Source: Lytechinus variegatus (Eukaryota > Echinodermata > Echinoidea > Temnopleuroida > Toxopneustidae). Taken from it: DNA of 64,000 nt. Location: NCBI RefSeq assembly GCF_018143015.1, contig NC_054746.1, positions 35,310,830 through 35,374,829 on the forward strand, written 5' to 3'. Both the position numbers and the translations under genes were made by a program. Shown here piece by piece: positions 1 to 37,229 of the stretch. Every line of letters starts with the position of its first letter. Within the stretch, counting starts at the first letter, position 1. The notes beneath the pieces are model-generated. The model ran no database searches, was not told the DNA's origin, and saw only the letters and a list, made by a program, of their open reading frames with translations.

Positions 1-282
1 GTAGATTTCAAGATTTCACAAAGTTCAGTTTATGTAACTGTACCAGATCTAGATCCTCAATGATATACTGACAATTAAGCCTTGTTTTACATACTTTCTC
101 ATGAAATCAGTGTTTTCCGCAACTACTGATATTTCTCTTTAACGTTATATGAAATAAAGAGACTGATAACCCACTGCTGTATAAGATTGTATTGATTTGT
201 ATATTTTCTCTCCTGTCTTATGGTAGATTGCAACAAATTTACAGCATTCATTTAATTTATCTATTGGTTTCATACTTTACAG

Positions 283-3200
283 ACTTGGTCTAGTGAAAGC
301 TGATAATGAGAAGTTCAAAGCTGAACTTGAAAAGATTGCAGAGATTTACCAAGCGAGGGAAGAAGTGAAGAGAAAAGCAGAAGAAAAGATAGAGGAATCA
401 AAGAAAAAAATGCCCACAATGCCAAATAGGATGCTAAAAGGTAATGTAATTCTGCAGCGATGTAATAAAAGTGTTGCATATATGGTAGTCACCATGCAAT
501 GTTTGTTATAGGCGTGTGTGAAATAAGAAAAAAATATTAAAATGACTTGGCATATGAAAAGTCAATGGTGATCCCTCATACTAAATATCTTGCAGAAGTG
601 TAATTATGATGTCATTTAAGAGAAGAGGCATAGAAATTACTTTTTGTCATCCCAGGTATACAGTTATGTTGACCTCTGGTTTTTATTTACTTTGTGCAAG
701 ATGCAAAAATCTTAATCACCTTTCCAGCTATTGTTTTAGTCATGATTACAAACCTTTATGGATTCACTTGGGCTTTCCAGAATAAACAGTCATTCATATT
801 TATAACATACCATTTCAAATTTTTACAGTCAAATCTTTACAGTCCTTATGTGTTGCATGCTGCTTGTCCAACCCATAAACCTGCTCTGCCCGCTAAGCAT
901 TTTCAGACATGGTAAAAAACCAATCCTCTTTCAGATAACTAGAGGCTTCCATACACTAGCGTACCTAAGGAGTCACAACTCATGCAGGGGACGTACCCAC
1001 CCCCCCCCCCCCCCCCCCCCCCGACAAGCCACTCTTGAACTTGAAGATTTTTTTTCCTTTTTTTTTCTGGCACGAAATGTCTTCCAAAAAATTTGCCCCC
1101 ATTTTGGAAAATCCTGGGTACGCCACTGCTTCCATAGCATCTAAAACTTCAAGTTATTGTTGATTATATATATTCTAATTTTCTAATTTCTACAATAATA
1201 TTTGATCTTTTTTATTTAGGAATGGACTTGGATGAGTGCACGGATGTGGACAAATTGGAGAGTGAGATAAAGCGTCTCAAAGATGTACTGTCAGCACTGA
1301 AGCAGACTAAGGTAACCAAGTACTCAACCAAAGAGAGGAAGAATGAACTCAAGACTCAACTAGAGAATAAGACCAAAGCAAGGGATCATGTACAGGAGCA
1401 GAATCAACAGTTAAAGGAGAGGTGAGATCATAGGAAGAGGGGGAGGAGGATAATGATGATGATGATGATGATGACAGTGGTGGTGGTGATTATAATGATG
1501 GGGGTTTTAATTAGGAGAAGGTATCTGATGCATGTTATGTTCATTTTGTTAACGATTTTTATGTGATATTGTTTTGTTATGTTTTTAATTTCTGTTGATA
1601 CAGGGCCCCTTGGTCGAGCAGTTCTTGTAACTGAAAAGTGCTACCCTGTTAGAATAAAACGACAAATAGAAAATAAAAAAATGAAAATTAAGAATTAAAA
1701 AGGCACTCATGAAATGAAAATAGCAATGTTGCCCATTTTAAGTGTGATAGTTTATTGTGTAAGGTTTTCAATTACTCATTTTCCTGAACTCGGTTAATTT
1801 TCTAGGTGTCTGAAGGTGAGGATTGCCCTGGATGCATTGGCTTCATATTACAAAGAGAAACGGTTTATCTTTGGACCAGCTGAAGCAGTATCTTTTGCTC
1901 TGACAAGATCAGGATCCATGATGAGTGTCAGAAGTAAGTATACATCTATAGCCTAGTGAAACAATCGTGATTAACTAAAGAGGGGATGCATTATACCATT
2001 AATGTGTATCATAATTTCTGTTTGGAATTTGAATTATATTTAGAATATGGCTTGGATGTCATGGGGAACTGACTGCATATAATTCAGTATATCAAATAAG
2101 AGACACTTGGAAACTTAGTGTTTCAAGCTTTTTCAGGCTTTAAGTTGTACAGCGCATTTGGGTCTTTAAGATGTTCTGGCTTCTTTTCAGTCCCAGTGAG
2201 TAAATCTAACTGGCATCCCAGTAAATATCAAGTTATTCCATTACCTATTTGTTTTATTTGTCTATCATCAGGTCAGGAGACAGCATCCACCTTTGAAGAT
2301 GATGACCCCACCAAGGAAAGAGAGGCCGAGTTGTTGCTTGAATACATAGAACAGTTCAATGAGATGTTTGAAGAGGCTCGTTATGTAGAGGCTGCTATGC
2401 ATGCAGCAAACAGTCCCAAAGGGATCCTACGAAACCCAGAAACATTGCAAAGATTTAAAGGTGATGTAAATCTTCTTACTCCTGTAGAATCTTGACTTAT
2501 TCAACATCGTGATCTAGTACGTCCGGATATTGTTTTAGCCAGCTTAAAGGGAAAGAGAACTATTTGAAAACCGAATATGCTGAAAATCGCCAACCTAGAT
2601 AAAAACAAGTGGACACTTTAAAAGCATGGAAAATGACAAATGTTATGACGTGATTCCTTTCTTATTATTTTGTTTAAATTGAAGAATTACTCATTTTATG
2701 TCAGTCATTTGGCACATAATACTTACACTTGATTATCTTTTTCTTAGATTCTGTTGGAATTAATTTTGTCAGAACTACCAGTAACTTGCTCTTATACTTC
2801 ATTATAAAGAATTTATCTCAAATTTATTTCTCACTGCAACTACTCAGACTATAAACTTGATTTGTTATATTCTCTAGGGTCTCATGAAAATAAAGCCGCT
2901 TAGAAAAAAGGCATTATAAATTTCATGTTGATCTCAAACTTTGAGCAGGTGTTCGAGTGAAGCGTGGTCAGAAGTCCCCTCTGTTGATATATGCTGAATC
3001 TCTGATGTCATCGGTGCCTGCCATAGGTGTGCCTCCCAATGCTGATGCCACCCTGGAATGTGTGAAGAGCGCCCTCAGTGAGGATCGTCTTGATATTGTC
3101 ACACACTGGATTGCAAATAACTGGTGAGTCTTACATCCCACCTGTTGAACTGTTGCTTTTTCAACATATTTCACACTCAACTCTGTGTCAAACAACACCC

Positions 3201-5523
3201 AGGTCATTGAACTTCCTTCAACCTTTTCTCTCTCCCTATCCAGGCTGACCTACTCAGAGCCCTTGGGTCATCTCCTTTATAACTACGCCCAGGGTAGAGG
3301 TCAGCAGGTCAGAGGTCAGGATGTGGTCAGTCAATGCCTTCCTCTAGCCCAGGCAGTCTATACCAAGGTGGGAGCTCACCTTCAAGCTGCTGTGTGTATG
3401 TCCAAGCAAGGCAGGGTTCATGCCATGATGGAGTATGCACAGTCTGTCAACTTCAGCCGAGGTAAGATTCTGGAATGTATCAATTTATAAGATGCAACTG
3501 AGTTTGAATAGTATACCCATACTGCCCTACCATGTCCACATAAGGTACAGGACATAGCAACCAAATCCGACTTATTAATATTTTATTATTTTACCTCATG
3601 TGTTCTGATCATGCTGAGAGATGTTTGAAAACATGTCTTGGTAGTGCAATATTGGCATTTTTCCGCCTGTGCGCACCAAAGGTGATTGCAGGAGACATGA
3701 CTTTCAGGGTTATCCATCCAAAGCCTGTGTTTTTATTATCTTGTGATAGAGTAATGTTTTCATGGATCAAGCCCTAACTTGGGCCATGTATACATAAAGG
3801 GATGATAATGATCTGATTGGCTTGTGGTAGCAGGGTGAAGTCAAAGATCCCAGAGGTCTTTATATTCATGAAAACTGCTCGTTACTTAAATTTAATTTCA
3901 CTTCTGAGATGGGATGCGTATTGCCTATTATATTATTATACATGATCTAGTATGGCTAGATCATGTAATGAAGTTGCGAATGTCTTTATTTTGTATCTCA
4001 TCCATTCCAGAAGATTGAACTTTATATGCAAAGCTGTAGTTTTGGTATATTTCAAATTCAGAGTCAATAAGTTTTCATGAATCAAATTTTCCCAGATGCC
4101 TACTTGGGAGTGCTGGTAGCATGTCCATCTCTATCCCTGGCCGAGGTCTTGGTCCAGCCCAGTGGTCACTCCACCAGACCAGCTCTGTCTGTAGGTTCAG
4201 TGGTCAGTACCTTACTGAAGACTCAGGACCATCATCAGATAGGTGTAGAGCTGATTGATAATATCCATCACAGTATTATCTCAGGTATTGAAGAATAGAT
4301 GATAGTGAATCATTTCTGCCTTTATCATTGAAGATTTTCATCTTCAAATTGGCAATAATATTTCTCTTGAAGTTTTGCATTTTAGATCAAATATACATAT
4401 GTATCCTAAGCAGTCTTACGTGACAAAAAAAACATCCATCCATCTATCTAAAGATTTAAATCCGGTTGTGTGCCCATGAATGGGGTGCTCGATTAACTTC
4501 ACACTCGCAGCCTTCATAATAGCTTGATTTTTTTTAGTGCCTTTTACAGAGGATACAAAGCACTATTATTACAACAGCTTTAGGATTAATTGCTATTCAT
4601 TTCAAGCACTCGGTGCATTCAAGAATTCAATCCTGCCAGATATATTTAACAGTTACAAGGCTGTCAAGTTTGCATTAAAAACTGATTTCTAACTTTCCAT
4701 TTCATTGACAAATTAAGGGTAAAGTATGGGACAAACAATTAAAAATCAATCACAAATATTGATTGTACAGTCATACCTGCCATAGCAACCACCTGTATTA
4801 AAGGACCACCTGTCTATAAAGACCATATATTTGATTTCCTTTGATTAATTTCCCATATTGAAATGTGTTTGTAGAGAACTTGTTCCCACCAACCACCTCC
4901 ACATGTTCCCTCCCTTGGGCATTTTTTGTATGATAAACAGGTTTCACTTTACCCCGGCTATGTTACATGGCTTCTCTTGAGAGAATGATAAAGTCACTTG
5001 GTGGTATTCTGTTAGCCATGGTGTAATAGTTAAACCACTCTTTTATAGAGTGCCAGCTGTCAACTTAGTCACCAATTAAGAATTATTCTTATCCTGCTGC
5101 AAGAAGTGGTGAAAAATTGTTTGAGTCGTGAAACAGGAAGAATAAGAAAATACAAAATACAATGAATTTTAATGAATTAATTAGTACATTGTAATTGTCA
5201 TGAATATGAAAGAAATATCATGAGGCCCAGCATTCCATAGTAGTGTGATTTGAAATTCTAGTTTAGACTCTGGTTAAACTTAGGTTTAATGCTTAGAATA
5301 CCACCCAATAATTTAGTTAAATTCCATTACTCTATCCTAATTTATAGGTTCTAGTAAGTTGCGATTGAAGGACCTTGTCTTCCAAGATCCCGACACCAAA
5401 GTGAGCTCATGGCAGAAGATCATCAGAGCTTGTAATGACAGCGGATCGTATGATGTGGGACTAGAGCTACTTGCCGCTGTGACAGTCTTGGAGGCTATCA
5501 AGAAGGCAGCAGAAAGTGCCTGA
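283..5523 (+). CDS. CLHC1: CLHC1, clathrin heavy chain linker domain containing 1 (3' part, 8 exons)
   Basis: Exons on the plus strand: 283-440, 1220-1421, 1806-1933, 2272-2460, 2949-3123, 3244-3461, 4096-4284 and 5348-5523, with the stop TGA at 5521-5523. Every intron begins GT and ends AG, and phases join without a break for 477 codons. The first two exons encode a charged, heptad-like coiled coil (KADNEKFKAELEKIAEIYQA, then LESEIKRLKDVLSALKQTK). The fourth exon holds the characteristic stretch LLEYIEQFNEMFEEARYVEA. Exons 4-8 form an alpha-helical region related to the linker and repeat region of clathrin heavy chain, which gives the family its name. The gene continues upstream of the window, since the first exon begins in mid-codon. 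Family function is poorly known; there are no catalytic motifs and a scaffold role is only inferred. The assignment rests on recognising this conserved region and on the coiled-coil plus clathrin-like order. Confidence 0.88.
954..1128. mobile_element. hAT-like MITE with 8-bp target duplication (CLHC1 intron)
   Basis: A 175-bp insertion in a CLHC1 intron. It starts CACTAGCGTACC and ends GGTACGCCACTG, which are inverted repeats of a CAGTGGCGTACC-type terminus. Direct copies of cttccata flank it at 946-953 and 1129-1136. An 8-bp target duplication with CAG-like ends is typical of the hAT superfamily. The interior holds a run of more than 20 C (about 1001-1022) and has no coding capacity. Confidence 0.75.
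1449..1500. repeat. GAT/GGT triplet microsatellite
   Basis: A short run of gatgat triplets passing into ggtggt, directly downstream of a CLHC1 splice donor. It is non-coding and intronic. Confidence 0.8.
4285..5347. other. CLHC1: Last CLHC1 intron
   Basis: A 1.06-kb intron with gt at 4285 and ag at 5346-5347. Around 4780-4910 there is a stretch of the form 'accacctgtctataaagacca' type that looks like an old interspersed repeat, but I could not define its ends. No gene is seen. Confidence 0.6.
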
Positions 5524-5880
5524 AAATGACTCTTATCATAGAGGTTGATGGACAGAAAATCTGCCTTTTTTTGACCAAAGAAAGCTATGTTTAATCCAGA
5601 TTTTTAGTTCTTGATGGTTTCATATTTTATATTTTGGCTTCTACTTCCAAGCAATGTCAGACATATTTATCCATCCTACTAAAGGCTAGTTCAGATATGA
5701 ATAGTGAGTCATATCACTGTACTTATGCTACTAAGCATGCATTATATGTTTTGTGTATCAATATATTCTTCCCAGAGAAACTCAATACATCATGGATCTT
5801 ATCAAATGATTTCATAGGTTAGTCCATGCAACTATGGCCAATTATTTCTGCCATACCAATGAAATAAATGAATGAAATGA
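5524..5880 (+). promoter_or_regulatory. CLHC1: CLHC1 3' UTR with AATAAA polyadenylation signal
   Basis: Downstream of the CLHC1 stop the sequence is AT-rich and non-coding. The first clear AATAAA is at 5863-5868, which would give a 3' UTR of about 360 nt. The true cleavage site was not determined. Confidence 0.5.
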
Positions 5881-6066
5881 TAAATGATGTTGGGCACCTT
5901 ACGATTTGCGACACAATTTCTGTAATGCAAAATATTTACAGACTGGTGTTTTCGGAGTGCCTGCATCACATTTGCAAATGTGCTTGACACAACTTAGTCA
6001 TCAGTGTCACACAAATCTGTTTGACTTTGGAGAAAGTCAACTTTATAAATGAAATATCTAACTTAA

Positions 6067-6512
6067 CGGGGAAGTTCACCCTGAAGAAAAGTTTGTCCTA
6101 AAAATAGCATTAAAAATATTTTAAAATATTTGTGGTTTCAGGAATTGTTTTTGATTTATGACATCATAAACGAGCAGCTGCCCCATATGTTATGTAATAT
6201 AAAATGCATAAATTTCAATTTTAATGGTTCGTGATGACTTCTTTTTTTTCTTTTTAGGAACAGGTATGAAATGATTTGTCTCGTGATATACTGAAAGTAC
6301 AGTAAAAACCATTTTCAGTTTTCCGAGAAATGACATTTCATTCATTTTTTCACCATGCGATATGTAGGAATGTTGCTCGCATATGACGTCACAAATGAAA
6401 TAATTAAAATTCAAATAACCTTTTTTATTCTTTGGTTTTCTCTCAAACCATCAGCAATATTTTGTTTTTTTCTATTTTTACAATGAACTTTTTGTTAGGT
6501 TGAACTTACCCT
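6067..6512. mobile_element. Fold-back MITE with TTAA flanks
   Basis: A 446-bp element beginning CGGGGAAGTTCACCCTGA and ending TGAACTTACCCT, so the ends are inverted copies of about 12-15 bp. TTAA is present at both borders (6063-6066 and 6513-6516). The interior is AT-rich with no coding capacity. Related sequence recurs at about 45606 (same left end) and about 46850-46960 (same right-side interior). Confidence 0.65.
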
Positions 6513-7199
6513 TTAATAACTATTGCACAATTTCTATAACAAATTTACTATCAGCTTATCAGATTGAAGGATTTCAGTAGCTTTATCTCTTATTGCAATT
6601 TCTTATTTTTATTGTAACAAGTTTTCTGAAACAGGCCCCTGGTCTGAAAAATTGTGTTAGCTGTGTTGGTGATTATTTGACTTACGGAAATTTAACTTAT
6701 GCAAACTCAACTGTGTTCAAGGAGCATTAATACAACTAATTCTCTGTGTATCATAGATAACAGAATTAAACTTCTTAGATATCTTTGAAATGCTTCCTTT
6801 CAGTTTGTTGTTAGGAGGGAAAAATGTTAGTCCTCCTTTGCGTGTGTGCTTCTTGAAATTTTCTGCCTTATTTCAGAAAGCCGTCCAGCTTTTCATTTAA
6901 AAACCTTGTTATTTCAACATATATGCAGTTTTCTTTGTATTCAAGTATTCTACTGCTGTAAAAAAATACTGTAAATAATTAATATATTTTGTAGTATTCA
7001 TATACTTTATTAAATATTTATTACATATTGAATCTGTAACATACTAATATCAACTGTATATTAAATAATTTTTATCTGTTATGACTCTGTATTTGGTCTG
7101 TTATTTTAGACTGTGAAATCATACTACTAATTGCCGTATCCTATTTTTTGTAATTCATCTGAATAGTACTGCCATAAATAAGATATCTCGAGAGACAAA

Positions 7200-9922
7200 T
7201 TTGAGCCATACAAATATTGAACATTTATTATTTACAGAGTATACTTGTACCATATATACAATAAATATATACAACATTGAATACAATGCACTATACAAAA
7301 TTTTTACTACAAATTTATATAAAAAAAAAATCAGCTGCATTATAACTGCAGATGATATAGTGGACAGATAATTTTCAAACTTGACAATGAATCATGATAA
7401 AGTTAAACAATAGGCATTTTAAAAAATGTTAACCTGATATGCGCTCCTGTATATTTACTAGCCAGAGTGTGGGTGTTTGGGTGTGTTTTTTTTATACAGA
7501 TGTATACCAATTAAGATATAGGTTATTTATGTCGAGGGACCAAGCTTTGGAATCACCACCTCAAGACATGACTGAGAGCATGGCTCAAGCCACATATCTG
7601 AATAGGTTTGTAAATTCCACATGCAATTGGATTACAGTACAGGCACTATGCCACCATGCCCTGTGAGAGGCTTTTCACAAGGAATAAAGGCATCGTCACT
7701 CTGCATCTGATAGATATAAATTCTGAAGTAAGTAGCACACACATTTATGTATACACATACATGTACATATTCAGAATTATCCGAGTAAATTACCAATTAT
7801 TCACAATTTCAAAGATACAAAACATACGACTTGTATAAAACATTTTAAGCAGCTGTTGGTCCTGATTTACAAGAAATTTTTAATAAGGCAAATTAATAAA
7901 CTGTATCAAATGGTTACGAGGTATTAGAATAATCAGTCGCTTTAAGAATTTTGCCATATATTGGTGTGTTTGGTTTGTTTTTCAAAATTACTAAGCTATG
8001 TAATCTGCCTCTTGGAGTTGATATTTCAAATAGTTTGTGTTTCCTCATATTGAAGTTGCCTATTCTCAAATATATTGTAATATAAACATAGAATTGCACA
8101 GATTACCTACATAAAAGGCACAATTTTTCCTTTAAAAATAAAAACCACTACCACTTTCAATTCATATGCACTCATGGTTTATAAATTTAATTTAAAATTC
8201 ATCATTTTACACTTCAAATTACACACCTTCCAAAAACCCATAATTCTAAGCATAAGGACAATTTTCAGAACAAGTCCAAAAATATGGATACTCCTGTTTT
8301 AGCAATTTGAAGTACTTTCACAAACCACAAGGGGTATTGAAAAAAAAGTCTGTGATACTGTGAAATTCCTTGTGGTTACATTATAGTAACATAACATAAT
8401 TTCAGAGCAATCTTGTGCTCAGTAATAATTTGAAGTCACATTTCGCCTTTATTCCAAAAGAAAGGCTTGCAGTTAAATTAAATATAAAATTATTTATATC
8501 AGAATATCTATATTTTTAACCTTGAATATAATTTTACTCATTAAAACTCCCCCATATGGAGTAACTTAGAGCTGTGATAAAATTTGGTGATTCACGTTGT
8601 TCAGTATGTGGTTGGCTTGTACCTAACACAGAGAGGGTAATTACAAATGAAGTGATAAGAGGGAACACTTTATCACAAATAGGAATTTCTTCCCTGTCTC
8701 CATTAAGAGTAGAATTACTACCAGTTTGGAATTTCCATGTGTGTGTGAATTTACTGGCCTCAAACAATATCACATTGAAAACTGCAGATGACTCAAACTT
8801 TCATAATAACTCCAGACTGCAAGACATCAGCCCATCACTCTTGTTTAAAATATTAAGCCTTGATAGATTTCTAAACATTTAGAAATCTAAAGTCATAGAA
8901 ATTGAATTGAAAAAATATGTCACACCAAAATCAAATAGTTTGAAATCTCTCCAATAAAGTTTGTAAAGCTGTAACTTCTTTTAACATCATGAACATGCAA
9001 TTAAACACAAATGGAATGCATATTTTGAATGAAAATTTTGTAGCACCATTAAGATCTCAGATACCAACAGGCACACATATCAACAGTCGCAGTAACTGCA
9101 AATGGTGCATAAAACTGTTATTCATTTCTGATAAATTCAATCATACAAATGCAACCAATTCAACTGTTTACATTCAGAATGAAGCAAAGTAGTATATTCT
9201 GCAAGACAAGAGTAGACAAAACTGTGTTATCAATGTGATTGAAATTGAAAATAGTTTGAATTCAGGTGAAAAATACCACCCCTAAGAAGTAATCCCTCTG
9301 CCCTTGAAAAGGAAATTGTCTGTGATTATAGAAAAAGCCAGTAATCACAAACAATAATTCATAATCATTCTTATTATTCCAATTTACTTGAATCTATATA
9401 ATTCTATATCTCTTGTCCCCATCCATCACCAATACAAACTTTGTATCGCCATGCTAAGTTCAGCTTCACTTGTTTTCAAAGAAAACATCAATGAAAAGCA
9501 ACTTCCTCATTTCCAATAATCCATTCTGTGTGATATAAAAGGATAGTAAAGCCTCCGTCACACAATCATTCTGGGCCCCCATGTCCCAAACCATATCAAA
9601 TTATACAAAAATAGCATTTTTGTGCAACATTGTACAAGAAAAGTGCAAGCACCATAGTTCCAACCATGTCCAGACTAACAAAACCATTTAAATATGAAAC
9701 AATGTGCCTGCTCTACAAAGGTACAATGTACTGGCAACATTCCTAAGGAAGATTTCCACTGAGGCACAGTCCATTTTCCCAGTGTATCCTGGGTTTAGGG
9801 CCGCCTCAGAAACTTTATATCTCATGAATTACTCAGAATTCAGATGATACTGGTAGCTTAAGGCGAGTTCTATGCCCTCTATGGGATGACGACAAAGCAG
9901 ATCACATATGTTGTGTCCAATA
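7200..9922 (-). other. Region downstream of LRRC9 stop, probable 3' UTR and intergenic DNA
   Basis: About 2.7 kb with no exon or recognisable protein. It lies just past the minus-strand LRRC9 stop. AATAAA on the minus strand appears at 8448-8453 and 7224-7229, so some of it may be LRRC9 3' UTR. The short open frames here (for example 8534-8882 on both strands) match nothing I recognise and look accidental. Confidence 0.4.
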
Positions 9923-34924
<25,002 letters not shown>

Positions 34925-35190
34925 GACTCAGTCTTTTGTGTTGTCCATCATTTACAATGGTATCCACAGGCAATTTTCATAGTTTTGTCTGTAAATGGAG
35001 AAAATAATTTTCAGAGCATCTTTTGATAGATGACATAATAGAAACACAATAACCATTTCATTCAATTGATAACAATTTATTACAAGCCTGAAGAAAAGTC
35101 TCAAGACTGAAAAGATGAAATCTCTTGAGATTTAAAATGTTGCCTATTGAGGGTTAAAATCTATATTTGATTAAAATATACATTCTCATA

Positions 35191-35440
35191 TGACGTACAC
35201 GTACGTAGCTTCTATGAGCTGTATTACCAAGTGCCGTTTTAAAGAAAAATTCATAGATTAAAAATGTTTTTATTAAATAAAAAAATATATATATTGATTG
35301 TAAATATTTATTATTGTAATAATAATTATTACAATGAATATTTCAATTTTTTTAATTAATAAAAAAAATCTAATCTAAGAATTTTTCTTTAAAACGGCAC
35401 TTGGTAATAAGGCTCATCGAAGCTACGTACGTGTACGTCA
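35191..35440. mobile_element. Palindromic MITE with TA target site
   Basis: A 250-bp element. The first about 65 bp (tgacgtacacgtacgtagct…) are repeated inverted at the end (…agctacgtacgtgtacgtca). The loop is very AT-rich. TA sits at both borders (35189-35190 and 35441-35442). It would fold into a long hairpin and has no coding capacity. It lies about 200 bp upstream of the LRRC9 5' UTR exon. Confidence 0.75.
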
Positions 35441-36551
35441 TATCAGAGCGGGTTCAAGGGTCAAGCCTATTGACTCGCAGTGTTTACAATATGGATACAT
35501 GACATCAGTCTGGTAAGATATCTCTAATTTTTCTTATTTTGGGGGGGGGGGAACTATTTTACCTTTATACGCATTAGGTGTGTAAAGGTATGCAATTTAA
35601 TAAAATTTTGGTCTATGTATGGACCACTAGTTCTAATATTAAATATGAAGGGAATTCCCTTCTGGACTACAATCTTCTCCACACTGGCATAGCCTGCCTT
35701 GTCTAGGCTCAGTGATCAAATGAAAATATCAAAATCATACAAAAATATTATCACCGAGTCCTCTAGGCTAGGATAAACTAGGGAAGAGGGAGTTGCGCGA
35801 CAGCCGAAGTACATGTAGTCTAAGTCACAGTTTTTTTCCTTTTAAGTATATTTTTTCCCATTATGGTGCATAGCCGTAGATCTATACACGGTGCATTTCA
35901 GGCCAAAACGGAATAACATGAACAATCTTTATTGTGGTCCAGTTCTTTTTATATTTTAATGAAATAAAGACAAAAATCGATGAGCCCTGTCGGGGGGATT
36001 TTGCATTGTTGTTAACCCCTGGCCTAGGCCTAACGTTTAATGGCGGCTGCACGATCGCGAGTCATCTGTGTACGAGGAGAAATACAAAGAAATCTTAAAA
36101 TATTTTTTTAAAGTAAACACCTCGAAACAGACCGCTGCCAGCTTGCCTTCCATTTAGTATTCATGTTTTTTTTCTTCATATTTTGATAGAATTACAAATT
36201 CTGTCTGAATCATAATAAATAACAATACGCGACTCAGTTATCCACGCCGCACTGACAAAGTGACAGAGTCAGAGACACGGGCAGGCGACATCGCGACAGC
36301 GACAGCTACGTGATGGCCCACCGAACGACGACTCCAATCATATGGACGCCAGGCCCACCGGCCTACGGAAATGGACAGTATCGCTGGCCTCAAACGCTTA
36401 ATTACATCACGTTATCTCGCCTATCCAGACAATATGTTCTACCCCGAAATATGAACTATATGCCAAACATTTACATATATATACACAAGTTAAAATACTA
36501 ACATATGAATTAACAATCACTCTGAAAAGCCAGATTTAGTTGTGTTCTCAC

Positions 36552-36660
36552 CTCCGCTCCGATACCCTCAATTCTTCAAGTTGATCTCCGACGACAATTA
36601 GCTGACGAATCTGATTGGTTAAAAGTGATCACATGGCCATAGTAACTATAGCAGAGTGAA
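36552..36660 (-). promoter_or_regulatory. LRRC9: Candidate LRRC9 promoter and first non-coding exon
   Basis: On the minus strand a good splice donor (gcggag|gtgaga, GT at 36551-36550) ends a moderately GC-rich stretch that could be a first 5' UTR exon. Just upstream are a reversed CCAAT box (attgg at 36613-36617) and ATGGCC-AT-AGTAAC at 36633-36646. The latter is one base from the RFX X-box consensus GTNRCC-N(0-3)-RGYAAC. The transcription start is not known. Confidence 0.4.
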
Positions 36661-37229
36661 GCTTTCCATCCCTGTACAGTCGACAGGGAGAGGTTAAAAA
36701 TGAAATACATACTAGTACAAAAAATACACACAAAAAGTTTACACTTTTCACTCTTTTTACCAAAATTGAGCAATAGTAGATCCTCAGATTCTGCCAGGTA
36801 CCTGTGTGTATTCTCTTCCAACATCTAGATACCACGGACATGGGGAGGGGGGGGGGGGCTTAACGGGGGCATAAGTTCATTTAATTCAGTACCCCCTCCC
36901 CTTTTTTCATTAAACGTGAACATGAAGACCTAAAAGTGTGATTACTTGTGGGGGGGTTTGCACGGTCAGCCCCTAAACGTCTCAAAACCTTTCCACGGTC
37001 CCTGTCTCCCCTCTATTTTATTATTCCCCTCCCTACTCCTCTTTCTTCTATGTCTAAATTATATGAAAATTATAGTTTTGGTCATAATTACATGCATGTA
37101 TATTTTGTTGGTTCCCTATTCCGAATAAGCTAAATCAGTATAGTACCAGTGAGCTTAGCGAGCGAGGAAACCTAAAGCATTCTTCAAAACAAGGAGTTGA
37201 AGAAGTTTACCCTAACGAGAGACTACAGA

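Noticed and set aside
848..1144. 98-codon frame with a proline run
   Set aside because: It is produced by the poly-C run inside a MITE in a CLHC1 intron; there is no homology or splice support.
36310..36501. 63-codon frame at a GC-richer patch near the LRRC9 promoter
   Set aside because: No recognisable domain, no splice signals and no family resemblance; likely accidental.
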